Assembly: GCA_030765645.1 (NCBI GenBank)
Contig: JAVCCE010000059.1
Coordinates: 121,127 to 185,126 of the forward strand
From: Candidatus Hinthialibacter antarcticus
GTDB lineage: Bacteria; Hinthialibacterota; Hinthialibacteria; Hinthialibacterales; Hinthialibacteraceae
Direction: 5' to 3'
DNA: 64,000 nt
Shown here one piece after another: positions 44,879 through 52,848 of this stretch (the first letter of the stretch is position 1; the number at the start of each line of letters is the position of its first letter). The notes beneath the pieces are model-generated. The model saw only the letters and a program-made list of their open reading frames with translations, searched no databases and was not told the origin of the DNA. The translations under genes were made by a program, and so were the position numbers.

Positions 44879-45862
44879 ATGACCTACTTAAATGAAAAAA
44901 AAGTCTTTATTGCAGGCGGAACAGGGTGCGCAGGAGGCAGCATTATTCAATACATTCTCGACCGCTATCCCCAAACAAAAATTCGTGCAACCCGTTATAA
45001 ACATACCGATGTTTTTTTAGAAGACCCGCGGCTTGAATATGTCTATGCAGAACTTAAATCGTCAGACGATTGCCGCAAAGCGGTTGAGGGATGCGACTGC
45101 GCCGTCATGGTGGCCGCCAACACCGCTGGAGCGAATGTGATCGCCGCTTCGCCTTCCAGTTTTGTGACTGACAATACGATTATTAACGCTCAACTGTTAG
45201 AAGCGTTTCACCTCGGCGGCGTTAAGCGCGTAATTTATGTCAGTTCTGCGTCGCTTTATCAAGAATATAACGGTCATATAAAGGAAGACGAATTAGATTT
45301 AAATATTGAACCGCATGAAGCGTTTTTTGGGTATGGCTGGGTGGCGCGCTTTGTCGAAAAACTTTGTAAGTATTGGCATATAAAACACGGAATGGAAATG
45401 TGTATTCTTCGCGGCGCTAACATATACGGCCCCTTCGATAAATTTAATCCAAACAAATCTCACTTCATCCCCGCGTTGGTTCGCAAGGCTGTCGATAAAA
45501 TGGACCCGTATGAGGTTTGGGGAAGTCCAGACGTTACGCGCGATGTTTTGTATGTATCTGATTTCGCAAGTGCAGTCGTCGAAATGATGAATTCAGACAA
45601 GTTTTGTTTTGATACATACAATTTATGCACAGGAAAACAAGTGCGGGTTGGCGATGTGGTTGAGATGGCGTTGAAAGCAGCGGGGCATGAATCCGCAAAA
45701 GTTGAGTATCTTTCATCAGGGCCAACCACAATTAATTTCCGCGCATTTGATAATGAAAAGTTAAAAACGTTTTTAGGGTGGGAACCACTCGTGGACGCCG
45801 AAGAAGGAATTCGCTTGACAACGGAGTGGTGGAAAGAAAACCGCGACGTATGGACGAAATAA
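44879..45862 (+). CDS. NAD-dependent epimerase/dehydratase-like SDR (Lys of YxxxK replaced)
   Basis: The 327-residue extended SDR has FIAGGTGCAGGSIIQ as its dinucleotide motif, IYVSSASLYQEY near residue 119 as the Ser/Thr segment and FFGYGWVARFVEKL near 150. The last would normally read YxxxK; here Tyr is kept but Lys is Ala, with Arg next to it. LRGANIYGP follows near 178 as expected. The fold and nucleotide-sugar binding look intact, but classic Tyr-Lys catalysis is doubtful. It is followed 64 bases later by a second SDR with the opposite defect. AGGGG precedes the ATG. Confidence 0.8.
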   Translation: MTYLNEKKVFIAGGTGCAGGSIIQYILDRYPQTKIRATRYKHTDVFLEDPRLEYVYAELKSSDDCRKAVEGCDCAVMVAANTAGANVIAASPSSFVTDNTIINAQLLEAFHLGGVKRVIYVSSASLYQEYNGHIKEDELDLNIEPHEAFFGYGWVARFVEKLCKYWHIKHGMEMCILRGANIYGPFDKFNPNKSHFIPALVRKAVDKMDPYEVWGSPDVTRDVLYVSDFASAVVEMMNSDKFCFDTYNLCTGKQVRVGDVVEMALKAAGHESAKVEYLSSGPTTINFRAFDNEKLKTFLGWEPLVDAEEGIRLTTEWWKENRDVWTK

Positions 45863-45926
45863 TTTATTCGAAACATCGTTTCTGAAAATCGTAAATGCAA
45901 CTCTGGCAGCCAAGAGGAGAGTCATT

Positions 45927-46904
45927 ATGTATAAAGGTAAAAATATACTCGTCGCCGGCGGCACCGGCATGGTTGGCATTCAGCTGGTCAATCTGCTGGT
46001 AGAGCAGGGCGCCAATATCCGTATCGCGTCGCTGGATCATCATTCCCGCGCACACCCCAAGGCGGAATTCATGCAGCGCGATATGACTGTCATGCAAAAC
46101 TGCCTCGATGCCTGTGATGGGATGGATTACGTTTTTAATTTACTCGGCGTCAAAGGTTCGCCCGCTGTGTCAACGTCAAAACCTGCGAGTTTTTTCTTTC
46201 CGACTATTTCATTCAGTTTGAATTTAATGGAAGCGGCGTTTCGTAAGAGCGTGCAGAAATATCTGTACACAAGTTCAATCGGCGTTTATGCAAAATCAGA
46301 GGTTTTCCACGAAGACGACGTATGGAAAACTTATCCATCCGATAATGATCGCTTTCCGGGTTGGGCAAAGCGAATTTGTGAATTACAGGCGGAGACCTAC
46401 GCCATTCAACACGGATGGGACCAGGTTGTCATCGTACGCCCGGCGAACGTATACGGCCCCTATGACAATTTTGATAGTGAAAACGCCATGGTGGTCCCAT
46501 CGCTCATTCGTAAGGCCATGTCTGGCATGAACCCGATGGAAGTGTGGGGCGACGGCTCTGCAATTCGCGACCTGATCCACGCCCGCGATGTGGCGCGTGG
46601 AATGTTAATCGCATTCGAAAATGGTATGGGCGGCGTCTTCAATCTTGGCAGCGGCAAAGGCGTGACCATAAAAGAACTGGTTGAAGCCGTTGTGAAGTGT
46701 ATGGATGAGCCTCCCGAGATCGCGTGGGATATCACCAAGCCGGTTGGCGACCCGAAAAAGATCATGGATATGTCGCGCGCCCGTTCTATTGGGTTCGAAC
46801 CGGAAATTTCAATTCAGGACGGCATTCGCGAAACCGCACAGTGGTATCAGGAAAACAAAGATACGACAGACCTGCGATATGACATTTTTAAGGAAGCAAA
46901 CTGA
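45927..46904 (+). CDS. NAD-dependent epimerase/dehydratase-like SDR (Tyr of YxxxK replaced)
   Basis: The 325-residue extended SDR has LVAGGTGMVGIQLVN, YLYTSSIGVYAKS near residue 112 and RFPGWAKRICELQAE near 143. There Lys of YxxxK is kept but Tyr is Pro, the complement of its neighbour at 44879. VRPANVYGPYDNF near 173 and GVFNLGSGKGVTIKEL near 235 are standard for sugar-nucleotide SDRs. The two may have arisen by duplication and could form a heteromer. Its G+C looks a little higher than that of flanking genes. AGGAGAG precedes the ATG. Confidence 0.8.
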   Translation: MYKGKNILVAGGTGMVGIQLVNLLVEQGANIRIASLDHHSRAHPKAEFMQRDMTVMQNCLDACDGMDYVFNLLGVKGSPAVSTSKPASFFFPTISFSLNLMEAAFRKSVQKYLYTSSIGVYAKSEVFHEDDVWKTYPSDNDRFPGWAKRICELQAETYAIQHGWDQVVIVRPANVYGPYDNFDSENAMVVPSLIRKAMSGMNPMEVWGDGSAIRDLIHARDVARGMLIAFENGMGGVFNLGSGKGVTIKELVEAVVKCMDEPPEIAWDITKPVGDPKKIMDMSRARSIGFEPEISIQDGIRETAQWYQENKDTTDLRYDIFKEAN

Positions 46905-46982
46905 TCTAAACTGAATAAATGATATAGAAGTGAATGGCTTTTTCTCTATTTGTAAAATAATTAAATTTAATTGAGGTGGACA

Positions 46983-48194
46983 ATGGATAAGGCGTGTCAA
47001 ATAGCAAAAGAGTTTTATGAGAAGATGTCAAAAATTCCATATCCCTCAGGATTGGAACCCAGCGAATTATGGATGGGAGTGTTAAAAACACTTCATATAC
47101 CTACGATCAATACTTCACAAACTGCGAGTCAAGTATGCGATCTAGTTACAAAAAAAGACTACTATTCATTCCCGACTTTAAATACGCATCACCTTGCTGG
47201 CTCAATTATTGATTCTTATGTTGAATGGTTTGCCCAAAATGACGCGCCTTTATCTTCTTTCGATATAACAATTCAAGAGTCGCCCTATACTTCTCCTGAA
47301 GTCATGATGCAGTACCAAGGCCGAAATGTATCAACAGCATTTATGTGGCATTTGGGTATGGCTTATCGTATTCAAACAAAACTTCCAAAATGCAACTCGT
47401 ATTTAGAAATCGGAAGCGGGTATGGGGGGTTAGCGCGCATCGTAAAACTCCTGCAGCCTGATGTGACTTATTATATGCTAGATATGGATATCTCTTTGTA
47501 TTTTTCGTATGTATTTGTTTCAACTAATTTTCCTGAGGCAAAATGCCTTCTTGTCGATGATGCCGAGAAAATAAACCAAATTGATGAAAGTTATGATTTT
47601 ATATTCATACCAACTCAATTCATCGATAAGCTGAAGGGGCTGCGATTTGACGTGCTTGTCAACACGCAATCTCTTAGCGAAATGACGCAATTTGCTTATG
47701 ACCGTTTTATGGATTTTATGCAAGAAGAGATTCAAGTACGCTATTTTTATAATGCTAACCGTTACGGGCCGCATCCTGACGGTGTGAATTTGAAAGGCCG
47801 ATGCAATGACGGGATTGGTCACGATGGCTGCGTTTGTGCAAGCGCCTTAGATCCTCACTGGCGCGTTTTATTTTGGGAGTTGTATAGTGATTACAATTTA
47901 ACAAACCTTGACCCAAGGTTTATGATGATCTTAGAAATTATTGTCGAACGAATACCCAAAGCCTTACGAAATAAAGACTACTATGCAGTGATTAGCAAAC
48001 AGCTTTTTAACAAAGCGCAACAACGAATGAAATTTGATAATTTGACCCATTATTATCTTTGGGATTCAATTCGATATTGTCCAACGCCGGAAAATCTAAC
48101 ATATTATATACAATATCTTGAGATAAAAGGTTTTCAACAAGCTGAACACTACAAACGTGTGTTAGGCCAAGTAAGAACACAAAATAATGAATAA
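46983..48194 (+). CDS. Putative sugar O-methyltransferase 2
   Basis: The 403-residue protein shares the plan of the gene at 43699, with a SAM loop SYLEIGSGYGGLARIVKL and an acidic YMLDMD segment about 25 residues later. A Cys-rich loop (HDGCVCASALD) and a helical C-terminal extension of about 90 residues, without an obvious domain match, set it apart. The ATG follows GAGGTGG. The stop overlaps the next start by 8 bases, implying coupling with the FkbM gene. Confidence 0.7.
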   Translation: MDKACQIAKEFYEKMSKIPYPSGLEPSELWMGVLKTLHIPTINTSQTASQVCDLVTKKDYYSFPTLNTHHLAGSIIDSYVEWFAQNDAPLSSFDITIQESPYTSPEVMMQYQGRNVSTAFMWHLGMAYRIQTKLPKCNSYLEIGSGYGGLARIVKLLQPDVTYYMLDMDISLYFSYVFVSTNFPEAKCLLVDDAEKINQIDESYDFIFIPTQFIDKLKGLRFDVLVNTQSLSEMTQFAYDRFMDFMQEEIQVRYFYNANRYGPHPDGVNLKGRCNDGIGHDGCVCASALDPHWRVLFWELYSDYNLTNLDPRFMMILEIIVERIPKALRNKDYYAVISKQLFNKAQQRMKFDNLTHYYLWDSIRYCPTPENLTYYIQYLEIKGFQQAEHYKRVLGQVRTQNNE

Positions 48195-49224
48195 CTGGTT
48201 TGATTTTGCTGCATTTTCTCAAAACGCTTTCGGCGCTGCAATTCAACAGGCTCCGCTTGGCTTTATAGACATCGGCGCCAGGGGCGGAGTGCACCCTTTG
48301 GTTGAGCCAATTGCAGGTTCGACTCAAGTTTTAGCGTTTGAGGCCGATGCGGAAGAATGCAGCCGATTACAGAAACTCCTTCACGGAAATACTCAGTGGG
48401 CGCACATTGATCTTGCTCCTATTGCTCTTGGCGCAAGCGAGGCTGATGCGGAGTTGCATTTGCTTTCTACAGAAACCAACCACTCACTGTTACCGCCGGA
48501 CAATGAATTTACGCATCGATACAATATGGAAAAATGGAGAGAGATTGAGACGGTTCCAGTCAAAACGCGAAGTCTCGATTCGATTGTGTATGGAGACTAT
48601 CCCAACAATCAGTATTATGGAGAATTCATCAAACTCGATACGCAGGGAACGGAGTATGAAATTCTTCTTGGCGCTGAACGGACGTTGCGCGAGCGTTGCG
48701 TCGCCGTCGTGTCAGAAGTCGCATTCTTTCCGATATACAAAGGGCAGCGCCTGTTTTCAGATGTTGAATCGTTGCTCAGAAAACAGGGATTCTCGTTTTA
48801 TGGTTTTACTGATATGGCGTATCGTTCTAAACGCTTAATTGACAAAACAAAACAAAAATCCAATGAACGCATATTTTACGCGGACGCTGTTTTTTTCAAA
48901 GATCCGCTGCCAGGAGGAGGTCGCCGGATTTCATTGAATGACCGCCAAAAAATGGTGCTGATTTTATGCGCGATGTTGCTGAGCTATTATGATTTTGCGC
49001 TTGAACTATTAGACGCATTGGAAGACGAAAACCATACAAAAAAAATAATGAAATCCTTCATACTTGATGTATGCCGATGCGACCCAAAAGAGTTAACGCA
49101 ACAGGTCGAATCGCTACTGGAACGAATGAAGAGCAACGAAACCAACGCGATGATCGAATTAGGCGATTTTGTTGATAAAGCATATTCAAATTCTAATTAC
49201 AATGAATTTTCGCCTCAACCATAA
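48187..49224 (+). CDS. FkbM-family methyltransferase 1
   Basis: The 345-residue protein has FIDIGARGGVHPLVEP near residue 27 as the SAM loop and VLAFEADAEECSRL near 47 as the acidic motif. The FkbM signature FIKLDTQGTEYEILLGAE is near 146. FkbM enzymes O-methylate sugars and polyketides. The last 80 residues are a helical extension also present in the following gene. It overlaps the previous gene by 8 bases. Confidence 0.82.
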   Translation: MNNWFDFAAFSQNAFGAAIQQAPLGFIDIGARGGVHPLVEPIAGSTQVLAFEADAEECSRLQKLLHGNTQWAHIDLAPIALGASEADAELHLLSTETNHSLLPPDNEFTHRYNMEKWREIETVPVKTRSLDSIVYGDYPNNQYYGEFIKLDTQGTEYEILLGAERTLRERCVAVVSEVAFFPIYKGQRLFSDVESLLRKQGFSFYGFTDMAYRSKRLIDKTKQKSNERIFYADAVFFKDPLPGGGRRISLNDRQKMVLILCAMLLSYYDFALELLDALEDENHTKKIMKSFILDVCRCDPKELTQQVESLLERMKSNETNAMIELGDFVDKAYSNSNYNEFSPQP

Positions 49225-49263
49225 TCAATTTATAATGATATTGATATAACTTCGGAGACGGCA

Positions 49264-50271
49264 ATGAGTTTAAACAAAATTAATAACAATCCCCGATTAG
49301 CGATGACGGCGGCGAAGCAGCGGCTGTTTCAGTCATGCCCGGTTTTTGCAATGGATATAGGAGCGCGGGGCGGCTTTGAAGGATTTCTCAACTGCTTTGG
49401 TCAAGATATCCGAAAAATTGGTTTTGAGCCTGACGAGAAAGAATGCAAGCAGTTAAATTCAAATCAATTGCAAGTGAATGAACGGTTCTATCCTTACGCG
49501 ATTCACAAAGATGGTGGAATAAAAACTTTTTATCTCACCGAATTTGGCGCCTCAAGCGGATTTTATAAACCGGACCCCAAGTGGGTGAAACGGATCAGCC
49601 AGGCGGACCAGACAATGACAATCGCCTCTGAAATTGAAATGGATACGGTTTCGCTTGATGATTTTTGTAGCAAGAATTCCTTCCCCTATATTGATTATAT
49701 CAAGATTGATACGGAAGGATGCGAACTCGATATCCTGCAAGGCGCCGAAAAAATGCTGAAGAATTCGGTGTTGGCGTTGAACCTTGAAACATGGATTCAA
49801 TCTATCCATATCAATCAGCCTGTTTTTTCAGATATAGATCAATACTTACGTTCATTGGGTTTCATATTATATGAAATCTGCCCCTACCGACATGCGCGAA
49901 GCGTTTTACCTGAGATATCAAATAATCCAGTTCCGGGGCCGTCCAGAAACGGTCAAGTGATTTGGGCGCAGAGTTTGTATATGCGCGATATCGTGGGTGA
50001 TTTGCAGGAGGACTGTGAAGGGGGGAGAACGTATACTCAGGAACAAATACTAAAAATGGCTTGTTTTATGGATATATTTTGCCTTAATGATTGCGCGATT
50101 GAATTAATGGTGTTTGCAAAAGAAAAGAATTTAATTCCCGGAATTAATTATGATGGAATTATTGATGGTCTGGCGCCGCAAATTTCAAATAATACTCTCA
50201 CATATAAGGAATACCTGGATATGTACCAACGCATCAGTACAATGAAAACTCAAAAACCATTAAAATTGTAA
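49264..50271 (+). CDS. FkbM-family methyltransferase 2
   Basis: The 335-residue protein parallels the preceding gene: FAMDIGARGGFEGFLNCF near residue 26, IGFEPDEKECKQLN near 52 and YIKIDTEGCELDILQGAEKML near 142. The same kind of helical C-terminal extension follows (ILKMACFMDIFCLNDCAIEL), which suggests tandem duplication and then divergence. GGAGA lies upstream of the ATG. Confidence 0.82.
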   Translation: MSLNKINNNPRLAMTAAKQRLFQSCPVFAMDIGARGGFEGFLNCFGQDIRKIGFEPDEKECKQLNSNQLQVNERFYPYAIHKDGGIKTFYLTEFGASSGFYKPDPKWVKRISQADQTMTIASEIEMDTVSLDDFCSKNSFPYIDYIKIDTEGCELDILQGAEKMLKNSVLALNLETWIQSIHINQPVFSDIDQYLRSLGFILYEICPYRHARSVLPEISNNPVPGPSRNGQVIWAQSLYMRDIVGDLQEDCEGGRTYTQEQILKMACFMDIFCLNDCAIELMVFAKEKNLIPGINYDGIIDGLAPQISNNTLTYKEYLDMYQRISTMKTQKPLKL

Positions 50272-50319
50272 TCTGAAGATTAAGATATTTTCTTTTTATA
50301 ATGATTGCGAGATTTGAAA

Positions 50320-50832
50320 ATGATGATAGTCAAAAAAACTTCATTAGATGGCGTAATGCTCATTGAGCCGCCGACGAATTTTGAAGATTTTCGCGGCGAG
50401 TATGTTGAAATTTATAATGAAGAATTATTTCACCAAGCGGGAATTGATATTGAATTTAAGCAAGACGACATTTCCATTTCGTCAAAACATGTATTGCGAG
50501 GCATGCATGGCGACCAAAATACTTGGAAACTGGTTTCCTGTTTGCAAGGAAAATTCTATCTTGTTGTTGTGAATTGGGATGAAACATCTCCACAATACCG
50601 CCAATGGGAGTCATTCACGTTGTCAGACAAAAACCGGTTGCAAGTTTTGATCCCACCAAAATTCGGCAACGGCCATCTGGTATTAAGCGAATCCGCTATG
50701 TTTCACTATAAACAATCTTCCTATTATGACCGCGCAGGCCAATTTACAATACTCTGGAACGACCCCAAACTTGATCTCTGGTGGCCAATTCAAAACCCCA
50801 TCGTTTCCCGTCGCGACGAAGGGTTGGAATAA
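50320..50832 (+). CDS. RmlC-like dTDP-sugar 3,5-epimerase-type cupin
   Basis: The 170-residue cupin has the order of RmlC enzymes: a start beginning VMLIEPPTNFEDFRG, HVLRGMHGDQ near residue 58 with the catalytic His, VVVNWDETSPQYRQW near 85 and VLIPPKFGNGHLVL near 108, then FHYKQSSYYD. RmlC usually reads PPGFAHGF where this has PPKFGNGH, so substrate or reaction may differ, for example a 3- or 5-epimerase or an isomerase for a 4-keto sugar. It would act on the product of a GDP-sugar dehydratase in the cluster. The start could be ATG 50320 or 50323. Confidence 0.78.
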   Translation: MMIVKKTSLDGVMLIEPPTNFEDFRGEYVEIYNEELFHQAGIDIEFKQDDISISSKHVLRGMHGDQNTWKLVSCLQGKFYLVVVNWDETSPQYRQWESFTLSDKNRLQVLIPPKFGNGHLVLSESAMFHYKQSSYYDRAGQFTILWNDPKLDLWWPIQNPIVSRRDEGLE

Positions 50833-50870
50833 TTTTCTAAATAAGGGAATATTGATTAGACAGGAAACGC

Positions 50871-52268
50871 ATGTTTATGCGATCAATTTCTGAAATTCAA
50901 AGCGAATTGCAGGCGCTGTGCGCCGCATCTGCAGGGCCTTTTGGCGTTCCTGCTGGCCATTTGACGGCCATTTCTCAACGCATCGTCTACGCGCTTGAAA
51001 ATCAGGGGCGCGTTGTTTTACTCGGCGATAAAAGAATGGGCGCCATGCCTGACGTGATGGCGGGCCGTATACGATCAATCAGCGGCTTTCCAAAGAACGC
51101 AGGCCCGCTTGTCGCCGTCTCATCCGCTCCCGATGAACGCATTGCAACTTACACGCTGGGCCGCGCCGGGCGGAGCAACGATATCTGTCTGGCGATTGCC
51201 GATAACTTAAAATCCTCTGAGTTTGTAAATACGCTGAGGACCGCCCATAAAAAACAAATCGCCGTTGCTTGTTTTACCCGCTCGCCAATGGAGTTTGCTG
51301 ACCTCCCCGTTAAGATGATTGCGCTCCCCGGCGATGTTTGTCTTGACGAATGGGCAATTCAGTTGGCCAATTATCTAGGTAAATTATTTCAATTGCTGTT
51401 TCCTCACGGCGCAGAAGAAATTCATCAAATGTCTTTAGGCTGGAATGCAGCGCTCGAAGAAAGTAAACAAATTAACCTGCAGCGCAGCGCCGATGCGCCT
51501 AAAGTTTCAATAGTCTTGCCAACGCGCAACCGGTTTGAAACGGTGAAGCGGTGTATTGAAGTTTTGATCAAAAACGCTTCGGTTCCATTCGAAATCATAG
51601 TAATGGATGATAGTTCTGATGGCAGTGATAAGGAATTACAAACCCTGTTTGAAGCAACCCCACATGTCTTTTTGCTTCATGGAGAAGAGCGGCGCGGTTT
51701 GCTGCCTAGCGTCAATCTGGGACTCGTATTAAGCAATGGCGAGTATGTCGTGGGGCTGACTGATGATGTGGATGTATACAAAGGCTGGGAGATCGCGATG
51801 ATTCGCTTATTAGAAAATGAGCCAGAATGCGGCGCCGCAACGCCTTTGATATTGGAAGCAGATGGTACGATACAGTCGATGGGCGTCATTGACGGCGTAC
51901 GCAGTTTGAAATATCCCGAATTACCCACCGTCTACGGCGCCAAGGGGTGGATCGGGCGAGGCCGTACGCCGGAACAATGCCCGGAAACTCGCTGGGTGCG
52001 TGAATGCGACTATGGCTGCATTAGTTTTATGCGGCGTGAATTGATGAATCAGATGGGCGGTTTTGAAACGAGGTATGAGAAATATTGTACGGATACGGAC
52101 TTGGGAATGCGTTTGCGGTTGAATGGATATAAAGTTTTATATTGTCCGCAAAGCGTGATGATCCATCATCAATTAAGCCGTGATGTACAAGACAAAACCA
52201 ACGATCAAATCAAAAAAGACCAAAAAATATTTCATGATAAATGGGGCATTTATACCGTGCCGCAGTGA
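50871..52268 (+). CDS. SIS (GmhA-like) domain fused to family 2 glycosyltransferase
   Basis: The first 195 or so residues resemble a SIS/phosphoheptose-isomerase fold: RIVYALENQGRVVLLGDKRMGA, NDICLAIADNLKSSEFVNTL and CLDEWAIQLANYLGKLFQLL. The His residues that catalyse GmhA isomerisation are not in their expected places (EWAIQLAN where GmhA has two His). From about residue 205 a GT-A GT2 domain follows: KVSIVLPTRNRFETVKRC, IIVMDDSSDGSD, VVGLTDDVDVYKGWE with the DxD, and a YCTDTDLGMRLRLNGY acceptor segment. It probably transfers the cluster's sugar; the SIS part may bind a sugar phosphate. AGGA precedes the ATG. It is the last gene of the cluster. Confidence 0.75.
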   Translation: MFMRSISEIQSELQALCAASAGPFGVPAGHLTAISQRIVYALENQGRVVLLGDKRMGAMPDVMAGRIRSISGFPKNAGPLVAVSSAPDERIATYTLGRAGRSNDICLAIADNLKSSEFVNTLRTAHKKQIAVACFTRSPMEFADLPVKMIALPGDVCLDEWAIQLANYLGKLFQLLFPHGAEEIHQMSLGWNAALEESKQINLQRSADAPKVSIVLPTRNRFETVKRCIEVLIKNASVPFEIIVMDDSSDGSDKELQTLFEATPHVFLLHGEERRGLLPSVNLGLVLSNGEYVVGLTDDVDVYKGWEIAMIRLLENEPECGAATPLILEADGTIQSMGVIDGVRSLKYPELPTVYGAKGWIGRGRTPEQCPETRWVRECDYGCISFMRRELMNQMGGFETRYEKYCTDTDLGMRLRLNGYKVLYCPQSVMIHHQLSRDVQDKTNDQIKKDQKIFHDKWGIYTVPQ

Positions 52269-52326
52269 GCCGCATTATTTTGAGGAATTTAAAGAGAATA
52301 TATACGGCACCATCAAAACCATCCCT

Positions 52327-52415
52327 CCCTGTTCCATGTACGGTACGGAACGTATCTCTCCTGTGAGAGGATAGATACGACTGATTTAACATTACAAATT
52401 GAAGGGCAGGAAATG
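52327..52415 (+). repeat. Direct repeat copy 2 (double-hairpin element)
   Basis: This copy aligns with copy 3 at 63045-63132 over its whole length with about ten differences, and shares its first 60 or so bases with copy 1. The order is CCTGTTCCATGTACGGTAC-GGAAC, a CTCTC/GAGAG hairpin, TAGATACGA, then GATTTAACATTACAAATTG. It starts 59 bases past the last glycan gene and is followed at once by a transposase fragment. Confidence 0.85.
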
Positions 52416-52421
52416 ATGGCT

Positions 52422-52508
52422 TCATTAAAGCGTGAATGCTTGAACCACTTCTTCGTGATCAATGAAAAGCATCTGGATTATTTGGTGAAGGAGTATGTTA
52501 AGCATTAA
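52422..52508 (+). pseudogene. C-terminal remnant of an integrase-type transposase
   Basis: The frame encodes SLKRECLNHFFVINEKHLDY and then LVKEYVKH before TAA. This is the typical end of the catalytic domain in IS481/IS3-like integrase transposases, just before the HYN..RPH segment. The rest of the gene is missing. It directly follows repeat copy 2, so the locus looks like an internally deleted copy of the element whose 5' part is at the right edge of the window. Confidence 0.65.
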
Positions 52509-52848
52509 TGTCCTGGTTCAGCGTGAATTGGAATATTCGGATCGTTGCGTTAGGTAGTCCGAGTTATGGTAGTTGAGTTTTTTTAGGCATGGGGGAATGC
52601 TCGAAATGGTTGAACAAGGTTGGAGGCGGAGCGATCCATCCGCCTCTCGCAACTATTCGCCGCACACCCAACCGGCTATCCCTGGCGAGTTGCGCTCCCG
52701 TAGAGTTCGCGTCCGTTTCACCAGCGAATGCTTCTCTTGCTAAAAGGAATGAGCGGCGTCAAGTTTTTGAGCGGCCTGACGCCGAAGTTTCCTCTGTTCT
52801 ATCGCGGAGCCCTTCGAGCGCTTATCGCACTGTATTTTGGCAAGCGTG
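52509..52848. other. Gene-free stretch with small hairpins
   Basis: I see no supportable gene. There is a perfect 8-bp hairpin at 52623-52646 (GAGGCGGA/TCCGCCTC) and a 7-bp one at 52755-52783 (GGCGTCA/TGACGCC). The second lies beyond the end of the minus-strand porin-like gene, but without a T-run. Part of the stretch may be the rest of the degraded IS element. Confidence 0.5.

Noticed and set aside
50871..51460. The SIS domain as the missing GmhA isomerase
   Set aside because: The His residues needed for isomerisation are not in place, so a catalytic role is not supported from sequence alone.
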